Source: SpSt-600 sp042408195 (lineage in GTDB: Bacteria > Chloroflexota > Anaerolineae > SpSt-600). Taken from it: a stretch of DNA of 64,000 nt. Position 1 is the stretch's first letter; the number at the start of each line of letters is the position of its first letter. A program made the position numbers and the translations under genes. The stretch covers positions 15,504 through 79,503 of the forward strand of contig JBHOQL010000094.1 in assembly GCA_042408195.1 (NCBI GenBank), given 5' to 3'. Of the stretch, positions 16,991-25,184 are shown piece after piece. A model generated the notes under the pieces. It saw nothing but the letters and a program-made list of their open reading frames with translations, did not search any database and had not been told where the DNA came from.

Positions 16991-17714
16991 CAGATTTCCA
17001 CTTTTCCCAAAGTAAGGGCAAAGCTTTTCCAGCTTTTTCCCTCAAGATCCCCGTGGCGTAAGGGGAAAGTGGGGTCTCTTGAGGATTGATTTCTATAAGA
17101 GCAGCTCCCCTTCTAAAAGCAGCCAGGGGGATGGACGCTGCTGGTTGCACTAAAGCTGAGGTTCCTATCACCAGCATTATGTCACAACTTTCAGCGGCGG
17201 CGAAGGCCTCTTCCAGAACATCCTTCGGTAAGGGTTCACCGAACCATACCACATCAGGTCGAAGCAGGGCGCCGCATTTACACCGTGGGGGAATTTCCCT
17301 AAAGGGAACTTCCCGGTTTTCCGTTATGGTTCCCTCCCTCACGCAGCGAACACGCCATATATTGCCGTGGAGTTCCAACACCTTCCTGCTTCCGGCAACT
17401 TGGTGAAGTCCGTCCACATTTTGGGTTATGAGGGTGAAGTTGGGGAAAAATTCTTCCATTTCGGCCAGGGTTTTATGGGCCGGGTTCGGCCGGCTTCGAG
17501 CTATAATCTGCCTGCGCCAGTCGTACCACTCCCATACCAGTGCTGGGTCCCTGGCGAAGGCTTCGGGTGTTGCCAGCTCTTCGGGACGATACCTTTTCCA
17601 GAGGCCATCTTCTCCCCGGAAGGTGGGTATGCCGCTCTCGGCTGAAATTCCCGCACCAGTCAGGACCGCAATTTTGGTTTCCTTTTTCCGCGATCGGAGG
17701 ATTTCTTCAACCAT
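16977..17714 (-). CDS. cobB: NAD-dependent protein deacylase of the Sir2 family
   Basis: A 245-residue sirtuin with the NAD-binding motifs LTGAGISAESGIPTFRG, ITQNVDGLH and LHGNIW, and the RPDVVWFGE loop. The segment VWEWYDWRR carries the Tyr-x-x-Arg pair that marks class III enzymes (SIRT5/CobB), which bind acidic acyl groups, so desuccinylase/demalonylase activity is predicted. The zinc ribbon is reduced: one Cys in RVRCVREG and two in RCKCG instead of four. It ends 6 bp before the feoB end, with both genes on the same strand; the ATG at 17714 lies just downstream of feoB. Confidence 0.92.
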   Translation of the reverse strand: MVEEILRSRKKETKIAVLTGAGISAESGIPTFRGEDGLWKRYRPEELATPEAFARDPALVWEWYDWRRQIIARSRPNPAHKTLAEMEEFFPNFTLITQNVDGLHQVAGSRKVLELHGNIWRVRCVREGTITENREVPFREIPPRCKCGALLRPDVVWFGEPLPKDVLEEAFAAAESCDIMLVIGTSALVQPAASIPLAAFRRGAALIEINPQETPLSPYATGILREKAGKALPLLWEKWKSVIGF

Positions 17715-17720
17715 GCCTTA

Positions 17721-19751
17721 TCACCACCAGAAGAAAATCCGGTAGACCAATATACCAGCCAGGAAGGAAATGACTAAGTAGAGCGCCACCGCCGCAGAAG
17801 GCCAGCGCCAGTTCTTGGTTTCTTGATGGATTACTGCTACGGTCGCCATGCAGGGGATGAACAACATTTCCGTTACCAGGAAAGAGAGCCCTGCCCTAAT
17901 GGGCACTTCTCTCCTTATAGCGAATGCCAAAGCCTCTCCTTCTGTTCCATACAGGACTCCGAGGGTGGCCACCGCGTTCTCTTTGGCTATGAAACTCGTG
18001 AGAAGAGCTACCACCATGCGCGAATTCAGTCCGGCAGGGCGGCCGATGGGCTCAAGGATCGTCCCTATTTTGGCTAGTAAACTGCCCTCTATAGAACCAG
18101 TGGGGAAGTAGGAAAGAGCCCACACCACTACCGAAACAGCCAATATAACCGTGCCAGCCTTTTTCAAGAACGAGACTGTTCTGTGCCAGACTGTCAGGCT
18201 GATAGTCCGAAAGTTCGGTAGGTGGTAGAGGGGCAGTTCCATTATAAAAGGTATGCGTTCTCTAAAGTAAAGAGCACTCATGGCCTTTCCTACGAGGGCC
18301 AGAACAACCAAGTTGAAAATTATCAAACTCCAGGAAACCAGCAAAGCTCTGTCTCCAAAAAAGACAGGGGTCAGGAAGGCCAACACTGCCATTCTGGCAG
18401 TGCATGGGACGAAGGGAGTCAGCAGTATGGTGAGGAGGCGAGCCTTTTCATCTTCTATTATTCGGGAACCAATAACCGCTGGCACGTTGCATCCGAATCC
18501 CATAAAGATAGGGAGGAAAGACTTACCGTGGAGCCCGAGCCAGTGCATGAATCGGTCCATTACGTAGGCTATTCTGGCCACGTAACCTACATCTTCAAGG
18601 AAGCCGAAGGCGGCGAAGAAAACGGCAAGGATTGGGAAGAAAGAGAGCACCGTTCCTGCTCCCCCCAGGACTCCATCGACCAATAGCCCTTTAAGCCAGG
18701 CGGGCGCCCCCCAGGAACTGAGCCAGGAGGAAACCAAACTGGTCAAGGGGATCAGTATACCTTCTTCCAGCCACTGCTGGATCGGAGAGCCAACGGTATA
18801 AGTCAGCCAAAAGACCATTCCCAATGCCAGAACCATAGTCACGGGCCCCCAAAGGGGATGGGTTGCTACCCGATCCAGCTGTTCGGTCAAAGTCACGGGC
18901 CCAATCCGGGGCCTCTCAACCGCTACCTTAACCAGTCTACCGATCCATTCATAGCGCCCACCGGCTATATCCAGAATCGCATCCTCATGCCCTCTCAAGA
19001 GAGCGCTCACGTTTTCCCAATGCTCATGGTCGAGCTTCTCCTTCACGAGTTCTGTAATTTCCGCATCTCCCTCCAGAAGCTTTACGCTCACCCATTCCAA
19101 AGGATAGGGCTCCGGAATTGAACCGTTGAGGAGTTGCTGAAGCTTCTCCAGCACAGGTTTGTGAGGTTCCTTAATTTCGGGTCGCCTGGGGTTATAGGGA
19201 ATTGCCCCTTCTGCAGCCTTAATTATTGTTTCCACAAGCTCCTTTATCCCCTGGTTCCTGGAAGCGACCATCGGAACGACTGGTATCCCAAGGGCTGTCT
19301 GCAAGATTTTCACATCTATTTTGTAGCCATGTTGCTCTGCTACATCCATCATGTTGAGCCCAAGGACCACGGGGGACGGAAGTAGGAGAAGTTCAGCTAA
19401 GAGGTAAAGGTTTCGTTCCAGGATCGCGGCATCCACCAAGAGTACCACAACGTCTGGCTTCTCTTTTATGATGTAATCCCTGGCGATCCTTTCTTCCAGG
19501 GAATTTGCGGTTAGGCTATAAGTACCCGGCAGGTCTACAATGTGGAGCAAGTAATTTCCGTAGCGACAGTAACCGCTCTTTTTTTCCACGGTCTTGCCAG
19601 GCCAATTTCCTACGTGCTGGGAAAGACCGGTGAGGATGTTGAAAACGGTGGATTTGCCCACGTTGGGTTGACCAGCGAGGGCGACTTTTAGGACTTTTTC
19701 TCCTACTTTAGGACCTATCGTGACCTCAGGATGGGCGTGGCACTCCTGCAT
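17721..19751 (-). CDS. feoB: ferrous iron transport protein B
   Basis: The 676-residue product is the inner-membrane Fe(II) transporter. Its N-terminal G domain has G1 GQPNVGKST, G3 DLPGTYSL and G4 NMMD. The membrane part carries the two inverted gating segments (FFAAFGFLEDVGYVARIAYVMDR and the later FIAKENAVATLGVLYG) and conserved Cys-containing stretches (GFGCNVPAV, FVPCTARMAV). The start overlaps the end of feoA by 26 bp, so the two are co-translated. FeoC is not seen. Confidence 0.96.
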   Translation of the reverse strand: MQECHAHPEVTIGPKVGEKVLKVALAGQPNVGKSTVFNILTGLSQHVGNWPGKTVEKKSGYCRYGNYLLHIVDLPGTYSLTANSLEERIARDYIIKEKPDVVVLLVDAAILERNLYLLAELLLLPSPVVLGLNMMDVAEQHGYKIDVKILQTALGIPVVPMVASRNQGIKELVETIIKAAEGAIPYNPRRPEIKEPHKPVLEKLQQLLNGSIPEPYPLEWVSVKLLEGDAEITELVKEKLDHEHWENVSALLRGHEDAILDIAGGRYEWIGRLVKVAVERPRIGPVTLTEQLDRVATHPLWGPVTMVLALGMVFWLTYTVGSPIQQWLEEGILIPLTSLVSSWLSSWGAPAWLKGLLVDGVLGGAGTVLSFFPILAVFFAAFGFLEDVGYVARIAYVMDRFMHWLGLHGKSFLPIFMGFGCNVPAVIGSRIIEDEKARLLTILLTPFVPCTARMAVLAFLTPVFFGDRALLVSWSLIIFNLVVLALVGKAMSALYFRERIPFIMELPLYHLPNFRTISLTVWHRTVSFLKKAGTVILAVSVVVWALSYFPTGSIEGSLLAKIGTILEPIGRPAGLNSRMVVALLTSFIAKENAVATLGVLYGTEGEALAFAIRREVPIRAGLSFLVTEMLFIPCMATVAVIHQETKNWRWPSAAVALYLVISFLAGILVYRIFFWW

Positions 19752-19995
19752 TGTTTTCCTCCTGGACCAGCACTTTCGTTGCTTCCATACGCCCTAGGGC
19801 CAGAAAGGAGTCCTTCACCCTAATGATGAGAGGGCCGTGACCAGGATTCCTTACGACCTCCAACTCGGTGCCGGGAACCACGCCCATGGCAGCCATTCTG
19901 GCCACAATGCCCTTCCCGCCGTTTATCTTTCTCACTACAGCCTTCTTTCCAGCCCTGATTTCACTCAAGGGTTTGGAGAAATCAAGAGAGGCCAT
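19726..19995 (-). CDS. feoA: ferrous iron transport protein A
   Basis: An 89-residue SH3-like FeoA that partners FeoB. The ATG at 19993-19995 is preferred because GGAGG lies 5-9 bp upstream and the family begins near MASLDFSKPLSEIRAG. A longer open frame reaches 20178 but crosses the promoter and operator. The body shows GIVARMAAMGVVPGTELEVVRNPGHGPLIIRV and the closing LGRMEATKVLV. Transcription is probably iron-regulated through the palindrome that overlaps its -10. Confidence 0.93.
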   Translation of the reverse strand: MASLDFSKPLSEIRAGKKAVVRKINGGKGIVARMAAMGVVPGTELEVVRNPGHGPLIIRVKDSFLALGRMEATKVLVQEENNAGVPRPS

Positions 19996-20008
19996 GGCAG
20001 CCTCCATT

Positions 20009-20029
20009 TGATAATGGTTTGCATTATCA
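20009..20029. promoter_or_regulatory. metal-regulator operator upstream of feoAB
   Basis: Perfect inverted repeat TGATAATG-5 bp-CATTATCA that touches the feoA -10. The arms match the core of Fur-family boxes (TGATAAT/ATTATCA), but the 5-bp spacer is longer than in the 7-1-7 Fur box, so the binder could be Fur-like or another metal sensor. Confidence 0.7.
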
Positions 20030-20057
20030 TTATAGCACTGCTGAGATTGAAAGGCAA
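20029..20057 (-). promoter_or_regulatory. promoter of feoAB
   Basis: Reverse strand: -35 TTGCCT (20057-20052), 17 bp, -10 TATAAT (20034-20029). The operator begins at the -10, a position that would block polymerase. The remainder of the 300-bp gap (20058-20295) shows no gene. Confidence 0.7.
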
Positions 20058-20271
20058 CCAAAGTTGGACTCAAATTTTCCCGAAGCGCAGACTCCCATAT
20101 TATGACTGTGGGTAGGCGTTTTTGGTCTGCTCTGCTTACCCTTGCGAAGTTAGGGTTGGCTTCAGCAAAAAGTCTCACTCGTTAGCGGGATAAAGGCCCT
20201 CTATTTGACCTTCGGCGCTGGAAATTAGCCAAACTTGCAAATAAAGGCCCAGATTTTTCTCGGTCCGAAGG

Positions 20272-20288
20272 CCGATTGGAACAATCGG
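20272..20288 (-). terminator. hairpin just after chrA
   Basis: CCGATTG and CAATCGG form a perfect 7-bp stem with a 3-base loop, 8 bp beyond the chrA stop. There is no clean T-run behind it, so it is only a possible terminator. Confidence 0.3.
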
Positions 20289-20295
20289 AGAAACT

Positions 20296-21468
20296 CTACA
20301 GAGTAGCAAACGTAGATCGAATTACCCCCAAAAGTCCCCCCATTATCACAATCCACGGGGGAGCCAATCTAAGGAATAATTGGGCCACGACCCCCAGAAC
20401 CAGAATGACTCCTTCCCACCAGTCGCCGACAGCTTCAGGAAAGAGTTGAATAGCCACCTTGAGAATAAGGGCTACCACTGCCGCGTTGATCCCCTGGAGG
20501 AAAGCTTTGATAGTTTCTGAGCCGCTCATGCGTTTCACCCATGGCACAACCAGAGCTACCATCACGAATGAGGGCAGGAAGACCCCGATGGCGGAAATCA
20601 GTGCCCCTGGGATTCCCCCTATCAGGTAGCCTATGAAAGTGGCTGAAGAGAAGACAGGCCCAGGGATCAACTGAGCTAAGGCTATTGCATCCAGAAATTG
20701 TTTCTGAGTTAGCCACCCGTAGTGCACCACAATCTCTTTATGGATGAAAGCGTAAAGCAGCATCCCACCGCCGAAAAGGAGAAAACCGGCCTTGAGGAAA
20801 AAAAGTCCAAGCATCGAAAGTTTTCCCCCCGAAAATTGAGGCAAAGATAAGAGCAGTGGAAGGAAAATTGTGGAAAACACGATGTTGGCCCTGTGGATAG
20901 AGGGCGGAGAGAAGAGAAGAATTCCCGCCAGACCTGAAGCGAAGATGGTTAGAACTTCATCAAGTCCAAGCACGGAGAAAACCAGGCAAGCGAGAGCCAG
21001 CACGACCGTTTTCCAATCCTTTAAGATCATCCGGCCTAGTCTGTAGGTGGCAACCAGGATTATTGCTATTATAGCTGGATTTACCCCATATAGCAGAGCC
21101 ACTGCCTGGGGTAAGTTTCCGAAGCGTCCGTAGATCCAGGCGAGGCCAAGGCTCAGAAAATTGGCCGGGAGGATGAAACAGATCCCCCCGGCCAGTAGGC
21201 CTTTCCATCCGGCACGGACAAACCCGATTTGGCAGGCCATCTTCACGGCCACAGGACCCGGGAGCAAGCTGGTCACCGCCAGCAGGTTGAGAAAGTGCTC
21301 GGGGGTAAGCCACTTCCGCCTCGTGACCGTTTCTCGTTCCATTAAGGCAATGTTGGCCGCCGGTCCTCCGAAGCCGATCGAGCCCAGCTTCAGAAAGAGA
21401 CCTGCAACCTGGAGCACCCGGTCCCGATCTTCCTTATTGGCCATTATCCCCCTTGTATTTGGGGCCAA
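20296..21468 (-). CDS. chrA: chromate transporter family protein
   Basis: A 390-residue, two-domain ChrA-family membrane protein. Each half starts with a related motif: LFLKLGSIGFGGPAANIALMERE...WLTPEHFLNLLAVTSLLPGPVA and FLKAGFLLFGGGMLLYAFIHKEIV...WLTQKQFLDAIALAQLIPGPV, the standard duplicated ChrA pattern with around 10-12 membrane helices. Family members export chromate; in anaerobes without chromate stress the natural substrate is unclear. The start overlaps the end of the GltD-like gene by 25 bp. Confidence 0.92.
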   Translation of the reverse strand: MAPNTRGIMANKEDRDRVLQVAGLFLKLGSIGFGGPAANIALMERETVTRRKWLTPEHFLNLLAVTSLLPGPVAVKMACQIGFVRAGWKGLLAGGICFILPANFLSLGLAWIYGRFGNLPQAVALLYGVNPAIIAIILVATYRLGRMILKDWKTVVLALACLVFSVLGLDEVLTIFASGLAGILLFSPPSIHRANIVFSTIFLPLLLSLPQFSGGKLSMLGLFFLKAGFLLFGGGMLLYAFIHKEIVVHYGWLTQKQFLDAIALAQLIPGPVFSSATFIGYLIGGIPGALISAIGVFLPSFVMVALVVPWVKRMSGSETIKAFLQGINAAVVALILKVAIQLFPEAVGDWWEGVILVLGVVAQLFLRLAPPWIVIMGGLLGVIRSTFATL

Positions 21469-22868
21469 CCAGTTTCATTATTGGTAAGGTAGGAGTGTAT
21501 ATCAGCGGCGGCCCGCTTTGCAGCCCCCATAGCACTTATCACTGTCGCTGCCCCTGTGACTATATCCCCCCCTGCCCACACCCTGGGCATGGTGGTCTTA
21601 CCAGTCTCAGGATCCGCCACGACAGTGCCGTGCCTGGTCCTCTTGAGCTTATCAGCATCAGTAAAGACAATGGGATTGGGTCTGGTTCCCAGAGCCATTA
21701 TCACCATGTCAACTTCTATTTCAAATTCGGAACCAGGAATGGGGATTGGGCGGGGACGGCCGGACTCGTCAGGTTCACCGAGTTCCATGCGTATGCAACG
21801 CATTCCCCTCACCCAACCGTTCCCGTCAGCCAAGATTTCAACGGGGTTGGTGAGGAGCATGAATTCAATCCCTTCGGCTTCGGCGTTTTCCACCTCCTCA
21901 GCCCTTGCGGGCATTTCCTCCCTGGAGCGCCTGTAGACTATGATAACCTCCTCGGCTCCGAGGCGCAGGGCCGAGCGTGAAGCATCCATGGCCACGTTCC
22001 CTGCTCCCACTACGGCTACTCTCTTCCCTACCATTATAGGGGTATCGTACTCTGGGAACTGGTATGCTTTCATCAGGTTGACCCTTGTCAGGAATTCGTT
22101 GGCAGAGAAAACGCCGTTGTAGTTTTCTCCGGGGATGCCCATGAAGAGGGGGAGGCCTGCCCCCGTGCCCAGGAAAATGGCGTCGTATCCTTCACTAAAT
22201 ATCTCATCCAGCGTGATGGTTTTGCCCACTACGCAGTTCAACTCAATTTCCACTCCCAGGGCTTTGACGTATTCCACTTCCACGTTGACGATTTCCTTGG
22301 GCAGGCGGAACTGGGGTATACCATACATCAGAACTCCCCCGGGAGCATGGAGGGATTCAAAGATAGTGACTTTGTGCCCAAGCCTGGCCAGGTCCGCGGC
22401 ACAGGTAAGGCCTGCTGGGCCTGAGCCCACTACTGCTATGCGTTTCCCTGTAGGTTTGGGAATCTCAGGGACGCGGAAGCCCCGCTTTATATCCCAATCG
22501 GCCACGAAACGTTCCAACCGGCCGATGGCAACCGGTTCATATTTTTTGCTCAGGACGCAAGCCTTTTCGCACTGAGTTTCCTGAGGGCATACTCTTCCAC
22601 AGATGGCAGGAAGATTGTTTTTGTCCTTGAGAACCCGGATGGATTCCTCCAAATTCCCCTCTCTGAGGTAGTAAATAAAGCCGGGGATATTAATATTAAC
22701 AGGGCAGCCTTCCACGCACTTTGGTTTCTTGCACTGTAGACATCGGGAAGCCTCTCTGAGGGCCATCTCATAATCGTAGCCCAAAGCTACTTCATCAAAG
22801 TTCCGCCTTCGAACCTTGGGATCCTGCCTAGGCATTTCAACCCTAGGGATTATTTCCTTCTCCGGCAT
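21444..22868 (-). CDS. gltA: NADPH-dependent glutamate synthase small-subunit-like oxidoreductase
   Basis: The 474-residue product has an N-terminal [4Fe-4S] domain with two cysteine clusters (CLQCKKPKCVEGCPV and CGRVCPQETQCEKACV), then an FAD site (VVGSGPAGLTCAADLARLGHKVTIFE) and an NAD(P)H site (VAVVGAGNVAMDASRSALRLGAEEV). This fits GltD/GltA or the NfnB subunit of the electron-bifurcating NADH-ferredoxin:NADP oxidoreductase. Neither a glutamate synthase large subunit nor NfnA is adjacent, so the role cannot be fixed. It lies in a row with chrA and the TPR lipoprotein. Confidence 0.88.
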   Translation of the reverse strand: MPEKEIIPRVEMPRQDPKVRRRNFDEVALGYDYEMALREASRCLQCKKPKCVEGCPVNINIPGFIYYLREGNLEESIRVLKDKNNLPAICGRVCPQETQCEKACVLSKKYEPVAIGRLERFVADWDIKRGFRVPEIPKPTGKRIAVVGSGPAGLTCAADLARLGHKVTIFESLHAPGGVLMYGIPQFRLPKEIVNVEVEYVKALGVEIELNCVVGKTITLDEIFSEGYDAIFLGTGAGLPLFMGIPGENYNGVFSANEFLTRVNLMKAYQFPEYDTPIMVGKRVAVVGAGNVAMDASRSALRLGAEEVIIVYRRSREEMPARAEEVENAEAEGIEFMLLTNPVEILADGNGWVRGMRCIRMELGEPDESGRPRPIPIPGSEFEIEVDMVIMALGTRPNPIVFTDADKLKRTRHGTVVADPETGKTTMPRVWAGGDIVTGAATVISAMGAAKRAAADIHSYLTNNETGWPQIQGG

Positions 22869-22878
22869 CTTTACCCTC

Positions 22879-23508
22879 CTATCGCAGTTCTTCCAGCAAT
22901 TTCCTGGCTTCTTCCACAGCTCTGGGGTCCTGTGGTGTGCCAGCTTTTAAGAAATTTTCAAAGGCTTCTATAGCCTCCTCTTTTTCTCCTTTAAGCTTGT
23001 ATATTACACCAAGGCCAAAATACGGCTCTGGGAAAGAGGGCTTAAGCCTGAGGGCCTCTTCCATCTCCCTGAGGGCTTCATCTAACAGGCCCTTTTGGAT
23101 ATAAGCCGCCCCCAGTAGGTAGTGGAGTTCAGCGTCTTCAGGCTTTATCTCGAGGCCTTTTAGGTAAAATGTGATAGCCTCATCTAGCTCGCCCTTTGCA
23201 TAATGAGCTGTACCGAGGTTGCTCAAAATGCCAATATGTTGGGGATCAAATGTTAGAGCCTTGTTGTAGGCTTCAATAGCTGCATCAATATCCCCAAGCT
23301 GGAAACGAGCGTTTCCCAAGAGGAAGTAAACCTCAGCTCCGGAGGCCCCCGCTTTTATGGCTTCTTCAAAAGCCTTGGCAGCCCCCTGGAAGTCGCCTAT
23401 CTGCATTTTCGCTTTCCCTTCCTCCTGGAGTTTCCCGGGGTCGGAAAGCGATTGCCCGCATCCTGCCAGCATTGCCAGAGTTAAGACCACAAGTATGAGC
23501 TTTTTCAT
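22879..23508 (-). CDS. TPR-repeat lipoprotein
   Basis: A 209-residue protein with a type II signal peptide (MKKLILVVLTLAMLAGCG; lipidated Cys at 17) and about five tetratricopeptide repeats, visible as evenly spaced A-x-x-x-F/Y...P patterns such as AIEAYNKALTFDPQHIGILSNLGTAHY. It is probably tethered to the outer face of the membrane and acts as a protein-protein scaffold. Its ATG overlaps the stop of the upstream UlaG-like gene by 4 bp. Confidence 0.88.
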   Translation of the reverse strand: MKKLILVVLTLAMLAGCGQSLSDPGKLQEEGKAKMQIGDFQGAAKAFEEAIKAGASGAEVYFLLGNARFQLGDIDAAIEAYNKALTFDPQHIGILSNLGTAHYAKGELDEAITFYLKGLEIKPEDAELHYLLGAAYIQKGLLDEALREMEEALRLKPSFPEPYFGLGVIYKLKGEKEEAIEAFENFLKAGTPQDPRAVEEARKLLEELR

Positions 23509-24149
23509 AGCTGTTCCCTTCTTTCCAGAAGGTAAAACTGGGTTTCCGAAGGCAAATTTTGCCCTGTAACCTTAAGGGTTTCAATCGGCTTGGGTACGGA
23601 AAGGCCTAGTTCTTTGAAGAACTTCTCCACTGAATTTAACCTGAAGGCTAGTCCCTTCACTTGATAATGCATAGGGATGACTATGGACGGCTCCAGGAGC
23701 CGCACGATTTCCACTGCCTGAGCGGGTCCTATGGTGGACACCCCTCCCACCGGCACCAGCAGGATGTCCACGTGGTTTAGAGCTTCCAGCTGATCTTTAT
23801 CGGGGATGTGCCCTATATCCCCGAGGTGGCAAACGTTTATGTTCTCAAATTCAAAAAGGAAGGCCACATTCTTCCCTCGCTCTTTGCCCTGCCGAAGATC
23901 GTGGTAGGTCCGGATGCCCGTGATGAAGACCCCTTTTATTTCGTATTCTCCCGGACTATCCAGGATTTTGGGTTCCCCTTTGACTTTTTTCCAGTTCCCA
24001 TGGCCTGGATGGGGGTGGCTGACCGTGACAATGTCGGCCTTAAGAGGGGGCAGCGCCAGCCCAATGGCCTCATCGTAGGGATCGGTGATTATGACTACGC
24101 CTTTCTCCTTTATCCGAAAGCAGGAATGACCGAGCCAAGTTATTTCCAT
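23505..24149 (-). CDS. UlaG-like metallo-beta-lactamase-fold hydrolase
   Basis: The start is ATG 24149 (MEITWLGHSCFRI), which overlaps the preceding stop as TGATG and has AAGGAG upstream; the frame stays open further but inside the neighbour. The 214 residues carry the family pattern: GHSCF near the N-terminus, VTVSHPHPGHGNW in place of the usual HxHxDH, LGDIGHIP, and IPMHYQ. The Asp-to-Gly change within the HPHPGH motif is notable, because this Asp normally binds the second metal. The product could be a mononuclear or altered hydrolase. Substrate unknown. Confidence 0.85.
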   Translation of the reverse strand: MEITWLGHSCFRIKEKGVVIITDPYDEAIGLALPPLKADIVTVSHPHPGHGNWKKVKGEPKILDSPGEYEIKGVFITGIRTYHDLRQGKERGKNVAFLFEFENINVCHLGDIGHIPDKDQLEALNHVDILLVPVGGVSTIGPAQAVEIVRLLEPSIVIPMHYQVKGLAFRLNSVEKFFKELGLSVPKPIETLKVTGQNLPSETQFYLLERREQL

Positions 24150-24628
24150 CAGGCTTTCTCCTTTACACCTCTTAAAAGTTGGCGGAGGAATCGCTTGAAG
24201 CCGGTTTGGACCATGTCTGAGAGAAAATGAATGGTATCGGCTAAGGAGAGGCCCAGCAGGCCGAACCAGAAATACCGGTTGCGTAGGATGTCGAAGGTGG
24301 GGTTCCCTGAAGGAAAGGAAAATCCGAGGATGAAAAGCGGGAGCATTATATATAGCACCCGGCCGAGGGTCCCTACTACCGGCAAGTGGGAGAACCAATG
24401 GCGGTGGGGGACAAGCAAACCGTAAGGTTTAATCAAATATTTGAGAGGGCCAAGTTCAGCCAAGACCCCTCTAGCTTCGGCATAGTCCCAGTCTGGATGG
24501 ATGAAAATTCCCATCCCCATTCCAGCCGAAACGGCCAAAAGAGGCATATTCCACAACGCAACCCCGACCGAGGCTATTATTCCTGCTCCAGCCAGACAGC
24601 TTGCATCGTGAACCTTCTGGGATGGCAT
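24149..24628 (-). CDS. DUF2227-like membrane-associated metal-binding protein
   Basis: A 159-residue protein with two or three hydrophobic segments and conserved acidic/histidine pairs: MPSQKVHD at the start, IFIHPDWDYAEARG, VPHRHWFSHLP and LADTIHFLSDM. This arrangement is that of the DUF2227 'putative metal-binding' family related to YfhO/YdjM-type membrane hydrolases. No reaction is established. It lies 1 bp downstream of the fumarase beta gene and overlaps the UlaG-like gene, so all are probably one operon. Confidence 0.7.
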   Translation of the reverse strand: MPSQKVHDASCLAGAGIIASVGVALWNMPLLAVSAGMGMGIFIHPDWDYAEARGVLAELGPLKYLIKPYGLLVPHRHWFSHLPVVGTLGRVLYIMLPLFILGFSFPSGNPTFDILRNRYFWFGLLGLSLADTIHFLSDMVQTGFKRFLRQLLRGVKEKA

Positions 24629-24629
24629 A

Positions 24630-25175
24630 TCAGGTTAACCTGTAGGCTGCTCTCCCTTCTTCGTAAGCGTCTCCTCCGTATATATCATTCACTACGATCA
24701 CAGGGAAATCTTCCACGTATATGCGCAGGACTGCCTCGGCTCCTAAGTCCTCGTAAGCTATTACTTGGGCCTCCTTTATGCGACTGGCGATGAGAGCGGC
24801 CGCTCCTCCCAGGGCGGCAAAATAAACGGCCTTATGTTTCTTTATCGCTTCTTTAACCTGAGGGGAGCGTTCTCCCTTGCCAATCATGCCCTTTATGCCT
24901 GCTTCAAGGAGGGGAATGGTGTAAGGATCCATTCGGCCAGAGGTGGTAGGCCCTGCGGAGCCTATTGGCTTTCCTGGCGGAGCCGGCGATGGCCCCATGT
25001 AGTAAATCACCTGACCTCTAGGGTCAAAGGGCAGGGGTTCCCCCTTGGCAAGGGTTTCCACAAGGCGCTTATGAGCTGTGTCCCTTGCTACATATATTAC
25101 TCCGGTTATTTCCACTTTGTCCCCAGCCCGGAGTTTTTCCACAATCTCATCGGTGAGAGGGGTTTGGATTTTCAC
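24630..25175 (-). CDS. fumarate hydratase class I, beta subunit
   Basis: The 181-residue product matches the C-terminal (beta) part of class I Fe-S fumarases and tartrate dehydratases: LRAGDKVEITGVIYVARDTAHKRL, the phosphate/substrate loop GPSPAPPGKPIGSAGPTTSGRMD, and EDFPVIVVNDIYGGD. It forms the heteromeric enzyme with the alpha subunit encoded 9 bp upstream and interconverts fumarate and malate. L-tartrate dehydratase is an alternative. Confidence 0.93.
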   Translation of the reverse strand: MKIQTPLTDEIVEKLRAGDKVEITGVIYVARDTAHKRLVETLAKGEPLPFDPRGQVIYYMGPSPAPPGKPIGSAGPTTSGRMDPYTIPLLEAGIKGMIGKGERSPQVKEAIKKHKAVYFAALGGAAALIASRIKEAQVIAYEDLGAEAVLRIYVEDFPVIVVNDIYGGDAYEEGRAAYRLT

Positions 25176-25184
25176 GGCTCCTCC

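Noticed and set aside
19996..20178. N-terminal extension of FeoA to 150 residues
   Set aside because: It runs through the promoter and operator and has no family similarity; ATG 19995 has a proper SD.
24150..24398. Longer N-terminus of the UlaG-like protein
   Set aside because: It is the shadow of the DUF2227-like gene in another frame; the family begins at MEITWLGHSCF.
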